Shown: positions 34,595 through 43,811 of the stretch, one piece after another | Layout: every line of letters starts with the position of its first letter | How positions within the stretch are numbered: position 1 is the first letter of the stretch | Source of the DNA: Bog-473 sp963725895 | Lineage (GTDB): Bacteria > Actinomycetota > Acidimicrobiia > Acidimicrobiales > RAAP-2 | Length of the DNA: 64,000 nt | Direction: 5' to 3' | Assembly (NCBI GenBank): GCA_963725895.1 | Contig: CAVSAJ010000001.1 | Coordinates: 1-64,000 of the forward strand | Notes under the pieces: generated by a model | The model's input: the letters and a program-made list of their open reading frames with translations, nothing else | Told to the model about the DNA's origin: nothing | Databases searched by the model: none | Translations under genes and position numbers: made by a program

Positions 34595-35887
34595 TCAGGA
34601 TGGCGTCGGTGTCCCCGCGGGCAGCGGGTAGATCGGGTTCTTGGTCGGATCGATGGAGTCGAAGCACACGAAGACGTTGTTCCCCTTGTTCAACGCCGGG
34701 ACGTATTTGTCGCCCGACACCTTGATGAAGGCGCCGCAGTAGGGCGGCGCGTGACCGCTATGACCTGCATCTTTCCAATTGGTCGGCGAGCGAAGTCCGC
34801 CAGCCGTGAATGAAGTCAGGGAGTTGTCTGCCTTCACGACGTTGGCCCAGGTGAGGTCGTTCCCCGCCATCTTCACGCCCTGCACGAAGAGCGCGGCCGA
34901 CTCCCACCCCTGGATGGCGAGCTCGTCATCGAGGTAATTGGGCTCGTACTTCTTCATCTCGGTCACGTACAGCTTCAGGCCGGGGTATTCGGACTGGGGA
35001 GCGCTGAATGGAACATGTGATATCGAGAAGTAGACGCCCTGCATGAGGCTCTCGTTCTGATTCAGGGTGGACTGGTCGTTTCCGTTGAGCCACAGCTGTG
35101 TCATGTGCAAGCCGTACTGCTTGATGGCGCGGGCCATGTTGATGTTGCCCTGAACGTCCATGCAGCTGACGACCAGGTCCGACCCAGCTTGCTTCATCCG
35201 TTGAACGTCAGTCGCCACGGTCGAACCCGGATAGGAGATATTCAGATCGGAGTAGCTCACGTCGTAGCCGGCTGCCTTGAGCGACGTTTCGCCCGCCTGG
35301 CACGCATCGGACGATGCCGCGATGCCGTAGGCGACGACGGCAATGGATTTTGAGTGCGTCTCTCGTGCCAGGTAGGCGACAGCGGGCGCGCCGGCCGGGT
35401 AGTACTCCACCGACCCTCCGGCGGCGAACAGGTTGGGTGCTTGGCTCCAGTTGCCCGTGACGTTGTATCCGTAGGTCGGGATGCCCGACTCTACGAACAG
35501 GCTGGGCGAGAAGAAGGCGGTTCCGACGCCCGTGACCGCGAAGACGTGATCCTGATTTATCAGGGTGTTGGCCAGTTGGTTGAAGGTGGTGGGGTTGCCA
35601 CCATCGTCAAGCGCGTACTTGTAGTCAATCCTTCGACCGTTCACGCCGCCCTGTGCGTTGACGTAGTCGAAGTACGCCCTCTCCCCTTGGATCAGCGAGG
35701 AGAAGTTCGCGGCGAGCGTCCCCGTCTGGGTCGAGATGGTGCCGACCGTAATGGAATTCGAGGTCACTCCGGGCGCGCTGCCCGTCGACGACGACGCTTC
35801 GGCGCCGCTCGCCGTCGCCAAGGACGTCGCACCGGTCAGTGCGATCGCCGCCAGCGCCGCCAACCTGAATCCAAGTCTCACTCGCAT
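34595..35887 (-). CDS. ABC transporter substrate-binding protein, branched-chain amino acid (Peripla_BP_6) type
   Basis: The 430-residue protein begins with a signal peptide (RLGFRLAALAAIALTGATSL, then ATASGAEA). The mature part starts GVTSNSITVGTISTQTGTLAAN and includes VNAQGGVNGRRIDYKYALDD, the hallmark of LivJ-type binding proteins, with a two-lobe Leu/Ile/Val fold. No lipobox cysteine is seen, so membrane anchoring is uncertain. No permease or ATPase gene is adjacent, so it is an orphan binding protein; ligands in this family include amides, aromatic acids and amino acids. The ATG at 35887 lacks a strong ribosome site. Confidence 0.88.
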   Translation of the reverse strand: MRVRLGFRLAALAAIALTGATSLATASGAEASSSTGSAPGVTSNSITVGTISTQTGTLAANFSSLIQGERAYFDYVNAQGGVNGRRIDYKYALDDGGNPTTFNQLANTLINQDHVFAVTGVGTAFFSPSLFVESGIPTYGYNVTGNWSQAPNLFAAGGSVEYYPAGAPAVAYLARETHSKSIAVVAYGIAASSDACQAGETSLKAAGYDVSYSDLNISYPGSTVATDVQRMKQAGSDLVVSCMDVQGNINMARAIKQYGLHMTQLWLNGNDQSTLNQNESLMQGVYFSISHVPFSAPQSEYPGLKLYVTEMKKYEPNYLDDELAIQGWESAALFVQGVKMAGNDLTWANVVKADNSLTSFTAGGLRSPTNWKDAGHSGHAPPYCGAFIKVSGDKYVPALNKGNNVFVCFDSIDPTKNPIYPLPAGTPTPS

Positions 35888-36523
35888 GCCGCCCGCACTC
35901 AGTCGTGGTGCCGTATCCCCCCTGGGATGCCGACACTGTACTGAGAGGCATCCGATCCGTTGCGAGTACGTGTGCGTCGTCTGCAGCATCTGCACGTCCG
36001 ATCAACAGGAGGGAGTACTGCTTGTGCACGCGAGCACAAGCGCTCGTCCCCGCACGGTTGTCGTCGGACACCTTCTTGTGGTCCCTAGGCCACAGCTGCC
36101 ACGCACGCCCCTCCAATAGATCTCGAACAGCCATCTCGCCGGTGCGACGGCATACGCCATCATCGTCCTCGCCGCTGTTCGGCCTTCGTTCAATTCATCG
36201 CGTCCGAACGCTTGTCATTTCATCGCGTCCGAACGCTTGTCATTTCATCGCGTCCGAACGCTTGTCATTGGTGGCTCACGGGAGGCTCTTGTCTACCGAG
36301 AGCAAGCCGCTGGAGCCGTGAACTCAGTAGCCCGCAGACGTCCTCAATGTGATGCACAAGCATCCTTGAGATTGCACCTCGAACAAATATATGTCGAGAA
36401 GTTGTGAAACAAGGGGTGCGAATTGCTCTACTCGGCGCAGTGTTCCCTCGTCATGATCGTCCCTGTACGAGAAGGAGATAGGGCCATCCGAGATGGAATG
36501 CGTAGCAGAAACTTTGCGCTGAG
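35888..36523. other. 636-base divergent intergenic space with tandem repeats
   Basis: It lies between the substrate-binding protein and glycosyltransferase genes. No gene is supported. It holds three exact 25-base tandem repeats at 36,194-36,268 and an AT-rich patch near 36,370-36,420. Confidence 0.55.
36194..36268 (+). repeat. three exact tandem repeats of 25 bases with internal palindrome
   Basis: Units occupy 36,194-36,218, 36,219-36,243 and 36,244-36,268 and are identical. Each contains GCGTCCGAACGC, an imperfect 12-base palindrome, followed by TTGTCAT. There are no spacers, so this is not a CRISPR array. Helically phased protein-binding sites or slippage duplication are both possible. 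Confidence 0.9.
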
Positions 36524-37567
36524 GTGGATCTTTCTTGCAACCAGATCAGTGTCGTCATTCCGACCTACAACAGGCGGGACAGGCTCGCTGAGATCCTGAG
36601 ACCCGTACTGGACGACCCCGCCACGAGCGAAGTGGTGGTCGTGGTCGACGGCAGCCGTGACGGCTCGTTTGAAGCTCTGCAGGAGTGGTCGCGCGTCGAG
36701 CCTCGAATTCGGCCCATTTTTCAGGAGAATGCCGGCGACGCAGCGGCGAGACAGAAGGGCATCGAAGAGGCGAGATTCGACATCGTCGTTGTCCTCGACG
36801 ACGACGTCGTTGCAAGCACGGGATTGATCGGCGCCCACGCCAGGTACCACGGTGATGGCAAACGTCGGCTGGTCCTTGGTTATATGCCGACTCGGGTTCC
36901 TCAGCCGCGGGGTCCTGGCCAAGTCGCAACAGTGCTTTACGCAGAAGAATATGAACAGCAGTGTCGCAGATACGAAGAGGACCCTCACTCGGTACTGCGC
37001 AATTTCTGGATGGGGAACATGTCGCTGAGCCGTCTTGGAGCAATGGAAGTCGGTTTCGGTACGAAGCTCCTCATTCGTCGTCACTCAGACATGGAGTTTG
37101 GGCTCCGCTGTAAGCGAGCTGGTTTTGAGGCGGTATTCGATCGCTCCTTGCTGGCCGAACATTCCCACAGCAGAAACTTAAAACAGTTTGCAAGGGAAGC
37201 GAGGGCGAGCGGCGAGGCCCGCGAGAGGTTGATGCGCGAGTATCCCGAGATTGCTCAGGGCATCGATCCAATGAATGAAGTCTCAGCTGCGGAGAGAACG
37301 ATTCTGCGGTTTGTCGGTTCTGCTTTGATGCGACCGCTCTGCATGCGAGTGGCGATGGCCGCGTCCGCCGTGGCGGGCCGACTGAGGCTGTGGCGTGTCG
37401 AGACGATTTTTGCCCGAACGCTTCGGAGGATCGAGATCTATCACGGCTTCAAATCCGCACAGAAATCGGCGCGGAGCTCATACGAGGAACGTTCATGGAT
37501 AGCCGCTGCTCCTGACCCGCGACCTTTGTTGGCTCGTGAAGAAGTCCCCGCTTCGACAAGAGAGTGA
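36524..37567 (+). CDS. family 2 glycosyltransferase
   Basis: The 347-residue protein has a GT-A domain: QISVVIPTYNRRDRLAEIL, VVVVDGSRDGS, then the metal-binding VVLDDDVVAS (Asp-Asp-Asp) and SDMEFGLRCKRAGFEAVFD near residue 200, equivalent to the ED motif of family 2 enzymes. The C-terminal 100 residues are basic and helical, possibly membrane associated, but no clear transmembrane segment is visible. It probably transfers a sugar to an envelope polysaccharide, lipid or protein. The GTG start has a weak ribosome site. No polysaccharide cluster surrounds it. Confidence 0.87.
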   Translation: MDLSCNQISVVIPTYNRRDRLAEILRPVLDDPATSEVVVVVDGSRDGSFEALQEWSRVEPRIRPIFQENAGDAAARQKGIEEARFDIVVVLDDDVVASTGLIGAHARYHGDGKRRLVLGYMPTRVPQPRGPGQVATVLYAEEYEQQCRRYEEDPHSVLRNFWMGNMSLSRLGAMEVGFGTKLLIRRHSDMEFGLRCKRAGFEAVFDRSLLAEHSHSRNLKQFAREARASGEARERLMREYPEIAQGIDPMNEVSAAERTILRFVGSALMRPLCMRVAMAASAVAGRLRLWRVETIFARTLRRIEIYHGFKSAQKSARSSYEERSWIAAAPDPRPLLAREEVPASTRE

Positions 37568-37802
37568 CGCGCCGGCGCGCGTGAAGGGAAGACACGAAGG
37601 CAGGGTCACGGCCGCCACCTGAGTATTGGTCACGTCTGGAAGCAGTGCGTGTCAGAAGGCCGCTGAACGCCGGGAAGAATGGTCCAGCAACAGCACGTCC
37701 GCGCTGCACCGCCGATCTGAGGGACCCGCTGCGGAATCCGTTCGGGCCGGCCATGCTCTGGGCCGACGTAGTGAGTAGCGTGATGCCGAGGAGGTGTTGG
37801 CA

Positions 37803-38438
37803 GTGACCACCGCGATCATCGGCACTGGAGGGATCGGATCGGCCATCGCCCGCCAGCTCGCCTCGGGCGGCGAGACGTTGCTGCTCTCGAGCGCCGACAA
37901 TGAATCAGCACGAAAGCTGGCTGCAGAGATCGGTCGAGCTGCGATCGCGGCCGTCGACAACCGCGACGCGCTGCAGGGGGCCGATGCCGTTGTCCTTGCG
38001 CTGCGGTTTGGCATAGTGAAGGACGTCATGGACGAGATGGCCGGCAGGCTCACCGACAAGCTCGTGGTCGTTCCGAGCAACCCGGTCGGCCTTGACGCAA
38101 AGGGGAACGTCACGCGTCTCTTGCCCAAGGGTCAGACCTCTGGCGAGGTTGTAACCGGGTGGTTGCCGGCAGGAGCGCGCTTGGCCTTGGCGTTTGGAAC
38201 ATTGTCGGCTGATCTCTTCGAGTCCTCGAGCAACCGGTCACCGGAGCGGGCGGTCCTCTTCTACCTGAGCGACGACGACCGTGCTGGCGAAGAAGTCGAG
38301 CGGTTGATCCGAGTGGCCGGCTTCGAGCCAGTGAAGGCTGGGGGGACCGAACAGTCGGATCGACTCGAGGTGGGCGGCGACCTTCACGATCTCATAGTTG
38401 GCCCTGCAGAGGCTCGGTCACTGGTCGGTGGGACCTGA
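37803..38438 (+). CDS. NADPH-dependent F420 reductase-like (NADP oxidoreductase, coenzyme F420-dependent) protein
   Basis: The 211-residue protein has an N-terminal dinucleotide-binding motif, TTAIIGTGGIGSAIARQLA, and the DAVVLALRFGIVKDVM segment of the F420-dependent NADP oxidoreductase family. It then continues KLVVVPSNPVGLDAKGN and the closing GGDLHDLIVG. F420 use is inferred from family; some members use only NADP. GTG 37803 follows GAGGAGG at good spacing; the frame is open to GTG 37794. It stands alone, convergent with the disulfide-reductase-like gene. Confidence 0.82.
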   Translation: MTTAIIGTGGIGSAIARQLASGGETLLLSSADNESARKLAAEIGRAAIAAVDNRDALQGADAVVLALRFGIVKDVMDEMAGRLTDKLVVVPSNPVGLDAKGNVTRLLPKGQTSGEVVTGWLPAGARLALAFGTLSADLFESSSNRSPERAVLFYLSDDDRAGEEVERLIRVAGFEPVKAGGTEQSDRLEVGGDLHDLIVGPAEARSLVGGT

Positions 38439-38562
38439 TCGCATCGCCATGCGGCCAGGCAGGCGCTTCGGTGAGGCCGCCGCCAGATTGTCTTGACGGT
38501 GCTGACTTCTCAGCGTGTCGATGATCCGAGCGTTCGTCCGCCCGGCTCCGTCTCCTTTCGGG

Positions 38563-39915
38563 CTATCCCGCCGAGGCTGGTTGGCGCGCCGCTCGGATCT
38601 GATTGTGGAGCGCTTTGAGGGCTGCCACATAGATCTCGGAGAACGTGGGAAAGGGTTGGATGGTGTCCCGCATGACCTCGAGTGGCACTCCGGCCCGGAT
38701 CGCGAGTGTGGCTTGCTGCAGCCACTCACCGGCTTCGGGTCCCAAGGCGTAGGCGCCCGCCAACACGTCGCCGTCGCTCAGAAGGGTTAGAAAGCCGTTC
38801 GAGCGTGCGTACGCGTGGTTATACGTAGCGGTCTTGGCCACCTCGGTGAGTGGAATGGTGGCGCTGAACGGGGCCTCCGTGGTGCCAACCGACGCCGCTT
38901 GAGGGTCGGTGTAGACGACGTCGGGAATAGCGTCATAGTGCGCCTCGCGGGACTCTCCGAGGATGTTGGCGGCAACAACCTCGCCCTGGTACTTCCCCAC
39001 GTGGGTCAAAAGCCGCACGCCGGTGACGTCGCCGATGGCCCACAGTCGCTCGCCGGCGCGCAGCTGGGCGTCCACCGGGATGCCGTGCCCGTCAGCGTGG
39101 ACGCCGACCGTGTCGAGACCGATTCCTTCCACGCGCGGGCGCCGGCCCGTGGCGAGGAGCAGGCGGTCTCCTCGGGCTTCGCCGCCGTCATTGAGTGCGA
39201 GTACGAAGTCATCGGCGTCGCGTCGGGCGGCCGTCGCTTGGATGCCCAACATCAGTTCGACTCCTTCGCCGCGCAGCACGTCCCCCAGTGCCTTGCCCAG
39301 CGGCGCAGGCTCGTGGGAGAGAAGATGCCCAGCCGCTTCGACCACGATCACCTCGCCGCCCAGTCGGCGCACGGCCTGGGCCATCTCCGCGCCGACTGGT
39401 CCACCGCCAAGGATGAGGAGGCGCCGTGGCACGGCCTTCATCCCGGTCACCTCCCGGTTGGACCAGACGCCCTCCAAGTCCGCCAATCCGGGTACCGGCG
39501 GCACGACCGGATCTGATCCAGTCGCCACCACAATGTGTTCCGCCGTATGGGACACACCGTCCACATCGACGACACCCACCCCGGCCAGCCGCCCCGTGCC
39601 GCGAAGCAGGTCGATGCCCTTGTCTGCCAGCCAGTGCTCCTGCGTGGCATCGGAATAGTTCGACACCATGAAATCTCGATAGGCCAGGGCAGCATCGATA
39701 TCGACTTGTGCGCTGGCCGCCGCGTCGCGTGCCTCCTGGGCCGCTTCACCTGGCCGCAGCAGCGTCTTGGAAGGGATGCACGCCCAGTAGGAACACTCAC
39801 CTCCAGCCAGCTCACGTTCGACGACGGCGACCCGTGCTCCCCCGTCCGCCAACTCGCCTGCGCAGTGCTCGCCCGGCGAGCCGGCGCCCAAGACGATCAC
39901 GTCGTAGCTGCTCAT
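38563..39915 (-). CDS. pyridine nucleotide-disulfide oxidoreductase (dihydrolipoamide dehydrogenase/mercuric reductase-like)
   Basis: The 450-residue flavoprotein has the FAD motif DVIVLGAGSPGEHCA, the redox-active pair GGECSYWACIPSKTLL (Cys-x4-Cys), the NAD motif LLILGGGPVGAEMAQ and the FAD ribityl motif LWAIGDVTG. The dimerisation domain is present (ATYNHAYARSNGFLTLLSDG), and the C-terminal active-site His-Pro pair of lipoamide dehydrogenase is replaced by FPTFSE, so the substrate is uncertain; mycothione or a quinone is possible. No vicinal C-terminal cysteines of mercuric reductase are present. Its ATG overlaps the small upstream gene's stop as ATGA. Confidence 0.87.
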   Translation of the reverse strand: MSSYDVIVLGAGSPGEHCAGELADGGARVAVVERELAGGECSYWACIPSKTLLRPGEAAQEARDAAASAQVDIDAALAYRDFMVSNYSDATQEHWLADKGIDLLRGTGRLAGVGVVDVDGVSHTAEHIVVATGSDPVVPPVPGLADLEGVWSNREVTGMKAVPRRLLILGGGPVGAEMAQAVRRLGGEVIVVEAAGHLLSHEPAPLGKALGDVLRGEGVELMLGIQATAARRDADDFVLALNDGGEARGDRLLLATGRRPRVEGIGLDTVGVHADGHGIPVDAQLRAGERLWAIGDVTGVRLLTHVGKYQGEVVAANILGESREAHYDAIPDVVYTDPQAASVGTTEAPFSATIPLTEVAKTATYNHAYARSNGFLTLLSDGDVLAGAYALGPEAGEWLQQATLAIRAGVPLEVMRDTIQPFPTFSEIYVAALKALHNQIRAARQPASAG

Positions 39916-40097
39916 CTGCTCGTCCTGGGGCTCGCGTGGCTACGGTACGCGGACTGCTCGTTCACCATGTACTGCGCGTACCAATCCGGCCAGTCAGCGT
40001 CGGGATGACCGAGATCCTCTTCGTGGCGACCGTGAGCATCCTCGGCTCGGCGGAGAGCGGCGGCCAGATCGGCGGCGGATTCGAAGGTCGCTGGCAT
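39912..40097 (-). CDS. small HEE/WPDWYAQYMV-type protein, often a C-terminal segment of VOC proteins
   Basis: The 61-residue protein reads FESAADLAAALRRAEDAHGR, then DADWPDWYAQYMVNEQS. I recognise this segment as the C-terminal tail found fused to some actinobacterial VOC proteins, here as a separate gene 57 bases after the VOC gene and overlapping the disulfide-reductase start (ATGA). Its function is unknown. Whether the separate form is genuine or reflects a stop gained at the end of the VOC gene is unclear. Confidence 0.72.
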   Translation of the reverse strand: MPATFESAADLAAALRRAEDAHGRHEEDLGHPDADWPDWYAQYMVNEQSAYRSHASPRTSR

Positions 40098-40154
40098 TGG
40101 GTACCTCCTCGTGATTGTGACCTACCGACCCGGCGGGCACGGTGCCTCTGGGTG

Positions 40155-40598
40155 TCATCGCCCCGGGAGCCGCGTTGTGATCTCCTGGAGAAACCAGCCA
40201 TTGCCGTCCGGGTCGCTGAACGAGGCAAGCGAGCCGTAGCTCTTGTGTTCCGCAGCGGGTCCGGGTGTGCGCGCCTCTCGACCGGCGTGGTGGAATACGC
40301 CGCCGGCGTCATGGAACACCTCGCTCACCTCGACACCGCGGTCCACCAGGTCGGCCCTGGCCGCTTCAATGTCGGTAACGACCAGGTGGAGGCCGTCAGT
40401 TGAGCCTGCGGCGGCTGAGCTGATCTCACTGCCAAAGATGATGGAGCAGGCCGAGCCTGGAGGCGTCGACTGCACGACCCGGAAGCCACCGTTACCGGAG
40501 AAGTCAGCGTCCAGGCGCCAGCCGAGCCCTTCGTAGAAACTCTTGGCCCTGTCGATGTCGGACACCGGCACGACTACCACTTCGAGCTTCATGTCCAC
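40155..40598 (-). CDS. VOC-superfamily protein (glyoxalase-like)
   Basis: The 147-residue protein has two beta-alpha-beta-beta-beta modules: KLEVVVVPVSDIDRAKSFYE opens and LASFSDPDGNGWFLQEIT closes, with His and Glu positions suitable for metal binding. The GTG start at 40598 has GAGAGGA at good spacing; ATG 40592 is the alternative. It is followed by the small tail-like gene and then a disulfide reductase on the same strand, a compact three-gene unit. Substrate unknown; VOC proteins include glyoxalases, dioxygenases and antibiotic-binding proteins. Confidence 0.87.
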   Translation of the reverse strand: MDMKLEVVVVPVSDIDRAKSFYEGLGWRLDADFSGNGGFRVVQSTPPGSACSIIFGSEISSAAAGSTDGLHLVVTDIEAARADLVDRGVEVSEVFHDAGGVFHHAGREARTPGPAAEHKSYGSLASFSDPDGNGWFLQEITTRLPGR

Positions 40599-40845
40599 GG
40601 CCGCAATTCCTCTCTATCGGGGTCTATCGGGGCCGATAGCCACTGCCCGTCCACAGGAGCCGGTCTTCGGACCACGTTCGCGCCGATCGCGATCCAAGTC
40701 CAGCGCCGCCTCCCTGATCACGTTGGCGCGTCCAGTTGTAGACCTCGACGAAGCTCCACACCCCGGATTGCGGCCGGGCAGTTGCTCGGCTGCGCGCTGC
40801 TCAGGCTGCGCCTGGCGAGAGGATCGAGAACGTGACGGGCCGGTC

Positions 40846-42780
40846 TCAAGCCGGAGTACGACCCGAACGATGCGACGTCCCAAGGGCATTGTCAGCAGGA
40901 GGATTCTGACGACGTTCGGTCTCAGAAATGGCCCAAGCCGCGTTGACGAGCCCGATATGGCTGAAGGCTTGGGGAAAATTGCCCAGGAGCGCCCCGCTCA
41001 CGGGATCGACTTCTTCGGAGAGGAGGCCGACGTCGTTCACGAAGGTGGCTGCCTTTTCGAAGACGGTGCGGGCCCGATCCGCCTCTCCGGCGCCCGCCAG
41101 GGCTTGGGCCAGCCAGAAGGTGCACAAAAGGAAAGTGCCCTCGTCGCCCTCGAGCCCGTCGTGGGACCGGTAGCGGTACACGAGTCCCTGCTCGTCGGTG
41201 AGACGTTCTTGGGTCGCGTTAATCGTGGCCAGCACTCGTGGATCGTCGCTGGGAAGAAATCCCACCAAGGGCAGCATCAGGCTGGACGCGTCAAGCTCGT
41301 CCGAACCGAAAGACTGGGTGAAAGCGTTGGCCTGGTCGCTCCAGCCTCTGGTCAAGATCGCCTCACGGATCTGGTCCTGGGTCTGCTTCCATGCCTCCAC
41401 CCGATCGGAGGCGTCGAGATGGTCGGCCAAGGACACCGCGCGATCGAGCGCCACCCAGCACATCAGCTTGGAGTACAAGAAGTCGCGGGGCTCGCCCCGA
41501 ATCTCCCAGATCCCTTGATCCTTTTCCTGCCAGCACCCGGCAGCGGTCTCGGCCAGCTGGACGAAGAACCGTCGGGTGGCCGGCTCCAGATCGGTGGGCG
41601 CGCCCCACTTGTCAGGGTCGGCCATTGGCCCAACCCGTCGGGAGTGGGTGTCGAACACGTGGTCGGAGAGGCGGTACACGGCGCTGAGCAATTCGCCGTA
41701 GACGTCAACTTGGCGCTGGCTCCACGCACCGTTCCCCACGCGGACCGGGACTGAATGTCGCCAGCCCGTCAGTTGTGGGAGCTCCCTCTCCGTCAGGTCT
41801 CGTTCGCCGCCGATGCCAAACATGATCTGCAGCTCGCCGCCGCGGTCGAGCGAGCCGGCTGCGGACGTGCTCACGTACTCGAAGAACTCGTTGGCTTCGT
41901 CCGGACAGGCTGCGACCCACAGGGCCTGGATTGTGAAGGAGGCGTCTCGGACCCACGCGTAGCGGTAGTCCCAGTTTCGGGTGCCACCCACTGTCTCGGG
42001 CAGTGATGTGGTCGCCGCTGCGCAGATGGCACCCGTGGGCGCAAAGGAGAGCGCCTGGAGCACCCGTCCGCTGTGGTGCACCAGATCTCGCCACGGACCC
42101 ACGTAGGCCTGGTGGAGGTCCGACCACGACTCCCATGCAGAGACGGTGTCTTCGAGCCGCGCGCCGATCTCGGGCTGGCTCCAGACCCTGGCCGAGCCCG
42201 TCTCGGCTCGCTTCTTGTGATGCAAAGCGAAGCCCGCGCTCTCGCCGCGACGGAGGTGGAGCTGACCCGAGGCGGACGACTGATCCACGGTCAGGGGCAT
42301 CGGGGAGGACAGGACCAGAACGTCCGGACCACCGAGCGCAGCGAGCCCGCCTTCGACGGCGTCGAGGAGGGGACGGACGAGCCCGTACTCGGGGCGCGGG
42401 ACATACTCGAGGTCGAGGTCGACCTCTCCCTCGATGCAGGTCGCACGCCGCAGGAGAAGATGCGGTGCATCCTTCCCGAGCTGATGCCCTCGGTTGCCGT
42501 CGCCCATGGCAAGCGCATCGGTGATCGCGACCGAGCCCCTCGGCGTGCGGTAGGTGGTCTCCAGCACCATGGTTCGGTCCAGGTAGTGGCGACTGACCTC
42601 TATGGCGCTCGGGGCCCGGATCGACCAGTGGCCCGCTTCGTCATCGAGAAGGCGACCGAAGATGGACGTACTGTCGAATCGGGGGAGGCAGAGCCAGTCG
42701 ATGGATCCGTCCCGGCTCACCAATGCCGCGCTGTGTCGATCCGAAAGGAGCGCGTAGTCGGCTATAGGTGTCGTGCTCAT
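40846..42780 (-). CDS. glycoside hydrolase family 15 (glucoamylase/trehalase-like)
   Basis: The 644-residue protein starts PIADYALLSDRHSAALVSRD and SIDWLCLPRFDSTSIFGRLL, characteristic of cytoplasmic GH15 enzymes, followed by NWDYRYAWVRDASFTIQAL. GIWEIRGEPRDFLYSKLMCW contains the acid glutamate, and LGNFPQAFSHIGLVNAA the C-terminal conserved block with the base-region residues. No signal peptide is present. Actinobacterial relatives hydrolyse alpha,alpha-trehalose or small glucans. The ATG follows GAAGGAG. It is a single gene; its 3' end is 250 bases from the VOC gene on the same strand. Confidence 0.92.
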   Translation of the reverse strand: MSTTPIADYALLSDRHSAALVSRDGSIDWLCLPRFDSTSIFGRLLDDEAGHWSIRAPSAIEVSRHYLDRTMVLETTYRTPRGSVAITDALAMGDGNRGHQLGKDAPHLLLRRATCIEGEVDLDLEYVPRPEYGLVRPLLDAVEGGLAALGGPDVLVLSSPMPLTVDQSSASGQLHLRRGESAGFALHHKKRAETGSARVWSQPEIGARLEDTVSAWESWSDLHQAYVGPWRDLVHHSGRVLQALSFAPTGAICAAATTSLPETVGGTRNWDYRYAWVRDASFTIQALWVAACPDEANEFFEYVSTSAAGSLDRGGELQIMFGIGGERDLTERELPQLTGWRHSVPVRVGNGAWSQRQVDVYGELLSAVYRLSDHVFDTHSRRVGPMADPDKWGAPTDLEPATRRFFVQLAETAAGCWQEKDQGIWEIRGEPRDFLYSKLMCWVALDRAVSLADHLDASDRVEAWKQTQDQIREAILTRGWSDQANAFTQSFGSDELDASSLMLPLVGFLPSDDPRVLATINATQERLTDEQGLVYRYRSHDGLEGDEGTFLLCTFWLAQALAGAGEADRARTVFEKAATFVNDVGLLSEEVDPVSGALLGNFPQAFSHIGLVNAAWAISETERRQNPPADNALGTSHRSGRTPA

Positions 42781-43154
42781 CGGGGCTCCTTCGCCCGTCT
42801 ATCCGCGGGATCGGTCTGTGTCCCCTCGAGCGTCGGGTTCGTCCATTGCGGCCTGAGGTACCGGCTCGCAGCCGGGGTCCCACAGCGTAGCCAGCCCCCA
42901 GAAGACGACTCCGGTGAGCAGGTCACGCAGGCGTCGGCCATCGGGCGCTCGGCGTTGAATGCCTCGACCTCGTCGACGACCCGCGGAACGAGCGAGAGGC
43001 CCCGCCCGCAAGGGGGCGCGCTGCGGGCGGTCAGGGGACGACGTGGCGTCGGCGAAGGGTAGTGTCGCGACAAGAGGCTCTCCGGTCGCTGGTAGACGGG
43101 CTCGACTGCAGTGCGAAGGCTGCGCGTTTGCGGCGACGAACAGAGGGGTGATTT
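42781..43154. other. 370-base divergent intergenic space
   Basis: It lies between GH15 and redoxin genes. On the minus strand 42,799-42,960 reads RDLLTGVVFWGLATLWDPG in one frame and VVDEVEAFNAERP in the adjacent frame just upstream. This could be a small membrane-protein gene with a one-base break near 42,930. Nothing else is recognisable. Confidence 0.35.
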
Positions 43155-43757
43155 ATGCGATCCGACATCAGACCCGGCGGCACCTTCCCGGACTACGCCC
43201 TGCCGGATCACACCAACACGGTGCGCAAGCTCAGTGAGCTCCAGGGAGATGATCCGCTCGTTCTGACACTCGCGCGAGGAAATTACTGTCCGAAGGAGCA
43301 CCAGCAGCATCTGGAGCTCGCTGCCAACTATCCGAAGGTTGCCGTCGCCTACACCCAGATCGCCACGATCTCGACGGACGACCATCACACGACACAAGAG
43401 TTCCGCGCCTCAGTCGGCGCTCAATGGACCTTCCTCTCCGATCCGGCTCGGACGATTCAGAAGGACCTTGACATTCAGGAGTACACCGACCCCGAGCACG
43501 ATCCGATGATCCCCCACACACTGGTGCTCAAGCCTGGACTCCTCATTCACAGCAGCTACAACGGCTACTGGTTCTGGGGACGCCCGTCGTTCTACGACCT
43601 GTGGTCCGACTTGTGCGCCGTGTCGAGCGAGATCCGCCCCGACTGGGACCTGAGCAGACCGGGATTGCGCGAGGCCTGGGACGCAGGCGACTACTCGAGC
43701 TTTCACGGTTGGAACAAACGAGCCGCCAAGTCGATGCCCACATCGTACGAGTCCTAG
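43155..43757 (+). CDS. redoxin-domain protein (AhpC/TSA-like)
   Basis: The 200-residue protein has a peroxiredoxin-like N-terminus, PGGTFPDYALPDHTNTVRKL, and the active-site segment VLTLARGNYCPKEHQQH. Only the first cysteine of the usual CxxC is present (Cys-Pro-Lys-Glu), so it would act as a one-Cys peroxiredoxin or have another role. QWTFLSDPARTIQKDLDI and HTLVLKPGLLIHSSYNGYWF complete the thioredoxin fold. The ATG follows AGAGGGGTGATTT at modest spacing. It is 55 bases upstream of the nitronate monooxygenase gene on the same strand. Confidence 0.85.
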   Translation: MRSDIRPGGTFPDYALPDHTNTVRKLSELQGDDPLVLTLARGNYCPKEHQQHLELAANYPKVAVAYTQIATISTDDHHTTQEFRASVGAQWTFLSDPARTIQKDLDIQEYTDPEHDPMIPHTLVLKPGLLIHSSYNGYWFWGRPSFYDLWSDLCAVSSEIRPDWDLSRPGLREAWDAGDYSSFHGWNKRAAKSMPTSYES

Positions 43758-43811
43758 AAGACTATGGATCTGTCCGTGTTGGGTGGAGGACGGCCTGGAT
43801 CGAAGGGGTAG

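Noticed and set aside
36194..36268. CRISPR array
   Set aside because: The three repeats abut with no spacers and no cas gene is nearby.
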